Source: Aquincolibacterium sp964606385 (GTDB lineage: Bacteria > Omnitrophota > Omnitrophia > Omnitrophales > Aquincolibacteriaceae). Taken from it: a DNA stretch of 64,000 nucleotides. The stretch lies in NCBI GenBank assembly GCA_964606385.1, contig CAZSFZ010000002.1, positions 132,463-196,462 of the forward strand, written 5' to 3'. Below are positions 60,161 through 64,000 of the stretch, piece after piece. A program made the translations under genes and the position numbers. Each line of letters opens with the position of its first letter. The first letter of the stretch is position 1. A model generated the notes under the pieces. It saw nothing but the letters and a program-made list of their open reading frames with translations, made no database searches and was not told the DNA's origin.

Positions 60161-60571
60161 TTAGGTTAAAGATTTATTTGCCTCAAACAACTGCTTCACA
60201 GGGTCTTTCACGAGGGTCACGATCGTGAACACGCCCAAGAGCGTTCCGAGCGGGACCATCATGAGCTGGACCGCCGCCACCGCGACGCAAAAGGTCCAGT
60301 GCTTGTATTGCGCGAGTTTCTTCCCCGCCAAAATAATGCAAAAGGCCGTGCCCCAACCCAGCAGGACAAAAAGAATGCCTACCAATAAAAAGATCAGGCC
60401 AAAAATCGCCGGCGGAGGCGTGCTTCCCTGTGAAGTTGGAAGCTTCCCAAGCAAAATGGCGAGCCCGATCGCAACATGGGCGAGAGGAATACACGCGAAA
60501 AGGGCGATCAGCCCACCCATCACATAATGCAATTTCGAGAGAAGACCGAGCCGCTTTAGATCTTCGTCCAT
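60161..60571 (-). CDS. Small membrane protein, unknown function
   Basis: A 136-residue protein with four hydrophobic helices. It starts MDEDLKRLGLLSKLHYVMGG, with a Pro/Gln/Ser-rich loop (PTSQGSTPPPA) after the second hydrophobic region and a cytosolic tail. Similar small proteins occur in many bacteria without a known role. Family B repeats flank it on both sides. Confidence 0.75.
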   Translation of the reverse strand: MDEDLKRLGLLSKLHYVMGGLIALFACIPLAHVAIGLAILLGKLPTSQGSTPPPAIFGLIFLLVGILFVLLGWGTAFCIILAGKKLAQYKHWTFCVAVAAVQLMMVPLGTLLGVFTIVTLVKDPVKQLFEANKSLT

Positions 60572-60620
60572 AATGCCTCTGCGCTTCGTAAGAAAGATTT
60601 ACTGAGCAAGTTTGTATTTT

Positions 60621-60676
60621 TCGGAACACGGTCCACGCACTACGTGGCTTTTCGTGGCCCGGCGAACGCGGCCCTT
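60621..60676. repeat. Family B palindromic repeat
   Basis: CGGAACACGGTCCACGCACT with ACGTGG on the left, then TTTTCGTGGCCCGGCGAACG with CGGCCC. It is nearly the same core as the copy at 60087-60156. Confidence 0.7.
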
Positions 60677-60754
60677 TTATTTCAATTCGATTGCTACCGG
60701 CGCGCCTTGATCTCTATCAAAGTTTTTTAAAGAAATCAAGACGGCCCTGCCAAA

Positions 60755-61522
60755 CTAGTCTGCTAAGACAAGCGAAACGGGCGCGTGGTCCGAGCCAATC
60801 ACGTCGCGCAGGATCGTCGCGGATTTTACACGCGGCGCAAGGGTCTGCGTCACAAAATGGTAATCGATCCGCCAACCGACGTTCCGGTCGCGGGCGCCCG
60901 ATTTGAGGTCCCACCAGCTATAATGCCCGGGCTCCTTATGAAACTCCCGGAAAATATCCACCTGTCCGTCGGCCACCCACTTGTCCATCCATGCCCGTTC
61001 GACGGGAAGAAAGCCTGAAACATCTTGATTCTCCTTGGGCCGCGCGAGGTCGATCTCTTTATGGGCTGTATTATAATCGCCGCAAACGATGATGTTTGGC
61101 TGTTTTTTCTTTAGTTTTTTGACGAATTTCAGCGTTTCGTCGTAAAAATCCATTTTGTATTTAAGCCGTTCGTCGCCGGATTTCCCGTTCGGAAAATAAA
61201 TATTCACAAAGACGAATCCGGGATATTCCGCGACGATCACGCGGCCTTCTTCGTCGAATTTTTTCACCCCGAAACCCATCGTGACCTGTTGGGGCTGCTC
61301 CTTCGTGAAAAGCGCGACGCCGCTATAGCCCGGCCGCACCGCGGAATTCCAGAAGGTGTGATACCCTTCCGGATGCATGAGGAACATATCGAGCTGTTCG
61401 GGCTTCGCCTTTGTTTCCTGGATGCCCAAAACGTCCGGTTTTTCGCGTTTAAGCCATTCCAGAAAACCTTTTTTCTGGATCGCCCGGATCCCGTTCACGT
61501 TCCAGCTCAACAGTTTCATCAT
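60755..61522 (-). CDS. xthA: Exodeoxyribonuclease III (AP endonuclease)
   Basis: A 255-residue base-excision-repair nuclease. LLSWNVNGIRAIQKKGFLEW, DVLGIQETKAKPEQLD (metal-binding Glu), IIVCGDYNTAHKEIDLARPK (active-site Asp/Asn), WRIDYHFVT and IGSDHAPVSL (catalytic Asp/His) are all present. It is 6 bases from the YqaA-like gene upstream. Confidence 0.96.
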   Translation of the reverse strand: MMKLLSWNVNGIRAIQKKGFLEWLKREKPDVLGIQETKAKPEQLDMFLMHPEGYHTFWNSAVRPGYSGVALFTKEQPQQVTMGFGVKKFDEEGRVIVAEYPGFVFVNIYFPNGKSGDERLKYKMDFYDETLKFVKKLKKKQPNIIVCGDYNTAHKEIDLARPKENQDVSGFLPVERAWMDKWVADGQVDIFREFHKEPGHYSWWDLKSGARDRNVGWRIDYHFVTQTLAPRVKSATILRDVIGSDHAPVSLVLAD

Positions 61523-61528
61523 AAACCT

Positions 61529-62122
61529 TCAGGGGTGAATCAGGTATTTGATCGCCATAAATCCCCCGACCAGCAGGACCATAAAGACGATCGTCAGTAA
61601 ATTAAAATACTTTTCGATGAAGGTTTTCATCGGAGAGCCGAACCGCTCCAGCAAAAACGCCACGATAAAAAACCGGCCGCCGCGGCCCACCAGGGAAGCT
61701 GCCAAAAAACTTCCGAGATCGATCGATGCGACGCCCGCCGCGATGGTAAAGACCTTATAAGGAATGGGTGTGAACGCCGCCGCGAAAACGATCCAGAAAT
61801 CGTAGCGCATATAAAGCTCCTGGACCTTTTGGAACGTCGCGGGAGAAAACACGTAAGCGAAGAAAAACCCCTGGACCGCCTGCCAGACGCCGAGTCCGAT
61901 CAGATATCCCCCCATCCCGCCCAGGACCGACCCAGCAAGGCAGATCGCAAAATAGCGGAACCATTTGGCGCGAAAGGCAAGCACCATCGCGATCAGCAAA
62001 ACATCGGGCGGCAACGGAAAAAAAGAGGACTCCGCAAAGGCCACCCAGAAAAGCGCCCGTTCGGCATGCCGGGACTCCGCCTGTTTTAATCCCCAGTCAT
62101 AAAGCTTACGAAAGACTTTCAT
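61529..62122 (-). CDS. YqaA/DedA-like VTT-domain membrane protein
   Basis: A 197-residue protein with about five hydrophobic segments. FAESSFFPLPPDVLLIAMVL, GGMGGYLIGLGVWQAV and FTPIPYKVFTIAAGVASIDL, followed by LVGRGGRFFIVAFLL, match the YqaA branch of the DedA/VTT family, linked to lipid flipping and membrane homeostasis. AAAGGA precedes ATG 62122. Confidence 0.88.
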   Translation of the reverse strand: MKVFRKLYDWGLKQAESRHAERALFWVAFAESSFFPLPPDVLLIAMVLAFRAKWFRYFAICLAGSVLGGMGGYLIGLGVWQAVQGFFFAYVFSPATFQKVQELYMRYDFWIVFAAAFTPIPYKVFTIAAGVASIDLGSFLAASLVGRGGRFFIVAFLLERFGSPMKTFIEKYFNLLTIVFMVLLVGGFMAIKYLIHP

Positions 62123-62209
62123 CAGATTTTCCTTTGCTATCGATAGCGTTTGTGGAACTCCGCCGGATTTTGGATCCCTGGCCTTGATGCTGCATTCCCG
62201 CGGAATTTT

Positions 62210-63172
62210 TTATTCAAAAGAGCTGAAAAATTTCCAGACCTCTTCGGCGGCATCAATATCCCGGCTCGTGCGGCCGATCCTTTTTTCTCTCAGATATTGC
62301 CATCCGCCCGGCCAAGCATGCCCGCCGCCGTGGACTTTATAAAAAACCACGGGAGCACCGCTTGAGCACTGGTCATAGGTATATTCGGTGACTCTCGTTC
62401 CATCCTCCGGATCCTTATCGTTAAGCTCCTGTACCTTGGGCACATCCTTACAGCCGTTCTTGGCGAGCCACACCTGCAGGGTTTTTTCGGTTGAAACGAC
62501 TTTACCGCGGGTCTGGCCGAATACTTTGATCATCCCGCCGTTAAAGGGCACAATGGGATCCTCGGTCCCGTTCATGAGAAGAAGGCCTGATTTCGCGGGT
62601 TTTTCCTCCGAACACATGTCGACCAGATTCTCCGGGATCGACGCGGTCAGCGCTCCGATCGCGCGGATCTCGTCCGGCATATCGCAAGCGAGGCGGATCG
62701 ACATCAGTCCGCCATTCGACATGCCGGACGAGAAAACCTTCCGGGGATCGATGGGGTATTTTTTCTCAAGCTCCGTGATCAGCGCTTTGAAAAAACCGAC
62801 ATCGTCGATATTGTGCTCGCGGGCGTATCCTTTCCTGTCGGCCCCGCCTTCGTTCCAACTCTTGCCAAGGCCTTGAGGATAGACGACAAAAAATCCATCG
62901 CGATCCGCGAGGCGGTTAAAAGTCTCGTTCGTAAGTTTGTATTGTCCCCGCATGGTCCCGCCGCCGCCGTGCAGGACCATCACGAGCGGCCTGGCTTTCA
63001 TGGTTTCATAACCGGGCGGAACATGGACGATATATTCCCGCACCCTGCCGTCATGAGTGAGCTGCGAAACGATATCCCGGTCGGACAATTGGACTTTGGC
63101 GGCCATGCCAAGCATCAAAGCGCAGAGGATGGGTAAAAAAAGTTTTTTGTGCTTCATGGGGAATTTTATCAT
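62210..63172 (-). CDS. Secreted PHB-depolymerase/LpqC-like esterase
   Basis: A 320-residue alpha/beta hydrolase with a signal peptide (KHKKLFLPILCALMLGMAA). The oxyanion segment VMVLHGGGGTMRG, the nucleophile motif SSGMSNGGLMSIRLA (catalytic Ser), NGTEDPIVPFNGG and the catalytic His in KVHGGGHAWPGG identify the poly(3-hydroxybutyrate) depolymerase/feruloyl esterase-like family. It may hydrolyse polyesters or plant-type esters outside the cytoplasm. ATG 63157 is an alternative start. Confidence 0.85.
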   Translation of the reverse strand: MIKFPMKHKKLFLPILCALMLGMAAKVQLSDRDIVSQLTHDGRVREYIVHVPPGYETMKARPLVMVLHGGGGTMRGQYKLTNETFNRLADRDGFFVVYPQGLGKSWNEGGADRKGYAREHNIDDVGFFKALITELEKKYPIDPRKVFSSGMSNGGLMSIRLACDMPDEIRAIGALTASIPENLVDMCSEEKPAKSGLLLMNGTEDPIVPFNGGMIKVFGQTRGKVVSTEKTLQVWLAKNGCKDVPKVQELNDKDPEDGTRVTEYTYDQCSSGAPVVFYKVHGGGHAWPGGWQYLREKRIGRTSRDIDAAEEVWKFFSSFE

Positions 63173-63188
63173 GGGGCGTCGATAACTT

Positions 63189-63581
63189 TTATTTGGATAA
63201 AATATCTTGCGCTCGTTCGGGCTGGTCCGTCCGGATCACAAGGCACCCGCATTCCTGATTCGGCGTCGCGGTGCAATAGGCATAGGCGATATTGATGTCC
63301 GCTTCGGCGAGGGATTGGGCGATCCGCGCGAGCGCGCCGGCCTTGTTATCGAGCTCGATCACCACCACATCCTGCTCCATCACATAAAGCTCTTCCTGTT
63401 CGAGCAGAAGGATCGCTTTGGTCGGATGGTCGACAATAAAACGGACCACAGCATTATCAACGGTGTCATGGACGGCCATGGCGAGAATGTTGATGCCGGC
63501 CTCGGAAAGGATCGAACACGTGCGCGCCATAATACCGGGACGGTTCGGCAGGAATACTGAGAGCTGCTTCTGGATAGCCAT
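63189..63581 (-). CDS. Tandem ACT-domain protein
   Basis: A ~130-residue protein of two ACT domains: QLSVFLPNRPGIMARTCSIL with EAGINILAMAV, then VIELDNKAGALARIAQSLAE with ADINIAYAYC. Such stand-alone pairs bind amino acids and regulate metabolism. ATG 63581 is preferred over the upstream ATG at 63620 because a good promoter (63592-63620) lies right before it. Its transcript would have a leader of only a few bases. Confidence 0.85.
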   Translation of the reverse strand: MAIQKQLSVFLPNRPGIMARTCSILSEAGINILAMAVHDTVDNAVVRFIVDHPTKAILLLEQEELYVMEQDVVVIELDNKAGALARIAQSLAEADINIAYAYCTATPNQECGCLVIRTDQPERAQDILSK

Positions 63582-63591
63582 AACGTTCAAA

Positions 63592-63620
63592 ATACTAGCA
63601 CGCATCCGACTGGCTGACAA
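63592..63620 (-). promoter_or_regulatory. Promoter of the ACT-domain gene, leaderless geometry
   Basis: On the minus strand: TTGTCA (-35), a 17-base spacer and TAGTAT (-10). The start should fall near 63585, about 4 bases before ATG 63581. No Shine-Dalgarno is present. Confidence 0.65.
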
Positions 63621-63644
63621 ATCCTTTGCCTAGAAACAAAAGCT

Positions 63645-63703
63645 GAGGCAGCTTGCCCCAACGCTTATTCATTATTAGGGGATGTTGGGACTAACTACTT
63701 CCC
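63645..63703. repeat. Hairpin module, copy 2
   Basis: GAGGCAGCTTGCCCCAAC pairs imperfectly with GTTGGGACTAACTACTTCCC. It is a diverged copy of the hairpin at 63839-63893; both show the order GGCAG-x-TTGCCCC ... GGGACTAACT. Confidence 0.6.
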
Positions 63704-63714
63704 AATCCATAAAT

Positions 63715-63752
63715 AAAAAGCCCGAGCTGGTTTTACCCAACTCGGGCTTTTA
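63715..63752 (-). terminator. Bidirectional intrinsic terminator
   Basis: AAAAAGCCCGAG pairs with CTCGGGCTTTTT (12 bp, with inner CTGG/CCA pairing). A T run follows the stem on either strand. It lies downstream of the 5S rRNA on the minus strand. Confidence 0.75.
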
Positions 63753-63771
63753 ATAATTAATCCCGGCAGTC

Positions 63772-63893
63772 CCGATCTGAGCGAAGCGAAAGTCGGGCAG
63801 TCCTGGTTACATTAATTTTAAAAATTAATCAGAACCAGGGCAGTTTGCCCCCGCCGCTATCAAATTTTCATTTGATGGCGGGGACTAACTGCC
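63772..63893. repeat. Three successive hairpins downstream of 5S rRNA
   Basis: Hairpin 1 (63772-63797): CCCGA and TCGGG around a GAGCGAAGCGAA loop. Hairpin 2 (63802-63839): CCTGGTT and AACCAGG with an inner ATTAATTTT/AAAATTAAT-type stem. Hairpin 3 (63839-63893): GGCAGTTTGCCCCCGCC pairs with GGCGGGGACTAACTGCC, with an inner ATCAAAT/ATTTGAT stem. No coding frame is seen between 63620 and 63950. Confidence 0.6.
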
Positions 63894-63908
63894 TCCCAAG
63901 TCCACAAT

Positions 63909-63940
63909 AAAAAACCCGCCCCTGATAAATCAGGGACGGG
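63909..63940 (-). terminator. 5S rRNA intrinsic terminator
   Basis: On the minus strand CCCGTCCCTGA pairs with TCAGGGGCGGG (one mismatch), followed by TTTTTT. It lies 14 bases past the presumed 5S 3' end. Confidence 0.8.
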
Positions 63941-63952
63941 TTTTTATAATAA

Positions 63953-64000
63953 ATCCCGGCAGTTTGCTACTCTCCCAACGAATTGCTCCGTTAGTACCAT
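63953..64000 (-). rRNA. rrf: 5S ribosomal RNA, 3' part (5' part outside window)
   Basis: The minus strand reads ATGGTACTAACGGAGC, then TTGGGAGAGTAGCAAACTGC and CGGGAT. ATGGTACT, GGGAGAGTAG and CTGCCGGG are the conserved helix IV/V and terminal-helix segments of bacterial 5S rRNA. An rRNA operon therefore reads into the window from its right edge. Confidence 0.88.

Noticed and set aside
60705..60728. CCTTGAT-CTCT-ATCAAAG hairpin followed by T6 on the plus strand
   Set aside because: There is no plus-strand gene upstream that it could terminate, and the stem is short. On the minus strand (the xthA direction) no T run follows.
1..64000. CRISPR arrays, tRNA genes, insertion sequences, transposases or prophage genes
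   Set aside because: No regularly spaced direct repeats, no cloverleaf sequences and no transposase or phage motifs were seen on either strand. Very diverged forms could be missed by eye.

Overview
The window is one continuous piece of a GC-moderate bacterial chromosome, with dense operons and few intergenic gaps. Housekeeping genes (F1-ATPase, nusA-infB-rbfA-truB-ribF, rpsO-pnp, ftsK, 5S rRNA) place it in Bacteria. A futalosine-type menaquinone gene (mqnD) and a single uninterrupted reading frame of 8,126 codons with a signal peptide suggest a Gram-negative candidate phylum of the Omnitrophota type, a group known for giant open reading frames. That assignment is inference: no 16S gene is present.

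Layout. 1-3316: end of the ATP synthase operon (atpA-G-D-C), with an unusually short epsilon subunit. 3313-15095: small membrane, metal and ion transport genes (ArsP_2-like exporter, GDT1-type transporter, fluoride channel with its DUF190 partner, ZIP transporter, ferritin-like protein), mixed with a pseudouridine synthase, a radical SAM protein, TspO, a methyltransferase, a flavin reductase, an NlpC/P60 hydrolase and CstA. Next to the GDT1 gene is a 27-residue Lys/Cys microprotein. 15115-28873 (minus strand): queH, ftsK, dut, pnp, rpsO, a GT39-like membrane protein, then ribF-truB-rbfA-infB-nusA. The nusA leader and the infB-rbfA gap both hold intrinsic terminators, so this operon looks attenuated. 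29135-32619: M24 peptidase, PQ-loop protein, GIY-YIG protein, an unknown protein and MqnD.

32684-57064 is the centrepiece: one 24.4-kb minus-strand gene for a secreted mosaic protein. It strings together sequences resembling NDK, PPDK (ATP-grasp and phosphohistidine domains), two Maf domains, DUF89/ARMT1, Dus, an APH-like kinase and a glucan phosphorylase. Fifteen copies of a short motif, R-S-E-x-R, punctuate it, and there is a second, internal signal-peptide-like segment. A divergent gene (57337-59553) shares its N-terminal domain and lies opposite it across a 272-bp promoter region. I regard this pair as the most likely undescribed system in the window.

59640-63581 (minus strand): SRPBCC protein, small membrane protein, xthA, a YqaA-like protein, a PHB-depolymerase-like esterase and a tandem ACT protein. 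The window ends in the 3' part of a 5S rRNA gene (minus strand) with a row of downstream hairpins and terminators.

Three families of short palindromic repeats (here A, B and C), built from iterated roughly 7-bp units, lie between genes. They also lie in frame inside ribF, mqnD (twice) and the giant gene, much as Rickettsia palindromic elements do.
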